A stretch of DNA of 14,591 nt, taken from an uncultured Chlorobiaceae bacterium (GTDB lineage Bacteria > Bacteroidota > Chlorobiia > Chlorobiales > Chlorobiaceae). Every line of letters starts with the position of its first letter. Within the stretch, counting starts at the first letter, position 1. Where the stretch lies: assembly GCA_903874585.1 (NCBI GenBank), contig CAIQSY010000125.1, forward strand, positions 1 to 14,591, given 5' to 3'. Both the position numbers and the translations under genes were made by a program. The notes beneath the pieces are model-generated. The model saw nothing but the letters and a program-made list of their open reading frames with translations. It was not told where the DNA came from and ran no database searches. Of the stretch, positions 14,491 to 14,591 are shown piece after piece.

Positions 14491-14591
14491 AAAAGAAGCA
14501 AAAAAATACTCCTTAGAATTTGGAAAAATAGAAGGAACATATGCATTAAGTAATGGTCAAATTCTCACTGTTATTGTAGGTCAAATGGGAC
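14483..14591 (+). CDS. Partial ORF overlapping the methyltransferase, candidate restriction endonuclease
   Basis: The frame opens with ATG at 14483-14485, 8 bases inside the methyltransferase end, and stays open for 36 residues to the window edge: MLRKEAKKYSLEFGKIEG, then TYALSNGQILTVIVGQMG. It is AT-rich like its neighbour. The overlap implies coupled translation, and in type II systems the gene so placed is most often the cognate endonuclease. The visible residues match no motif I know, so this is inferred from position only. Confidence 0.55.
   Translation, partial: MLRKEAKKYSLEFGKIEGTYALSNGQILTVIVGQMG

Overview
The window reads as a bacterial chromosome segment with two parts. The left part, about 1-10720, is ordinary housekeeping DNA of moderate GC. 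Its gene content and style (short intergenic spaces, Liv-type permease genes, recB-recD, a small MarR-like winged-helix protein, a secreted YTFHNG...GPW protein) recall green sulfur bacteria (Chlorobi) or similar Gram-negative anaerobes. That assignment rests on my memory of such proteins and was not searched. The right part, about 11100 to the end, is clearly richer in A and T, uses AT-rich codons, and carries defence-type genes, so it looks acquired.

Layout. 1-2254, minus strand: a branched-chain amino acid (or amide) ABC importer in the order livK, livH, livM (livM cut by the window edge), with a strong stem-loop between livK and livH. 2288-2698 holds no convincing gene. 2699-2878, plus strand: a 59-residue winged-helix regulator, converging on a small secreted protein (3027-3629, minus) across a shared 20-bp inverted repeat. 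3688-9112, minus strand: recB followed by recD, overlapping by 11 bases, with no recC in view. 9303-10718, plus strand: an EmrE/Qac-type small multidrug exporter 3 bases upstream of proB (glutamate 5-kinase). 10719-11190 is a repeat-rich boundary with two REP-like palindromes and a short tandem repeat.

The accessory block starts with a 602-residue ABC/SMC-type ATPase (11191-12999), then a cassette-end-like imperfect palindrome (13003-13135), then a beta-class DNA methyltransferase with the N4-cytosine-type motif TSPPY (13204-14490). The methyltransferase ends in what looks like a catalytically dead staphylococcal-nuclease fold. An incomplete ORF overlaps its stop codon by 8 bases and is a natural candidate for the cognate restriction enzyme.

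The most interesting signal is that the ATPase gene is bracketed like an integron gene cassette. GTTGGCGGTA lies just before it and its exact reverse complement, TACCGCCAAC, lies just after its stop. The second copy opens a roughly 130-base imperfect palindrome that ends in a GTT triplet immediately before the next gene unit. If this is right, the ATPase, and perhaps the methyltransferase unit, are mobile cassettes in an array with no integrase in the window.
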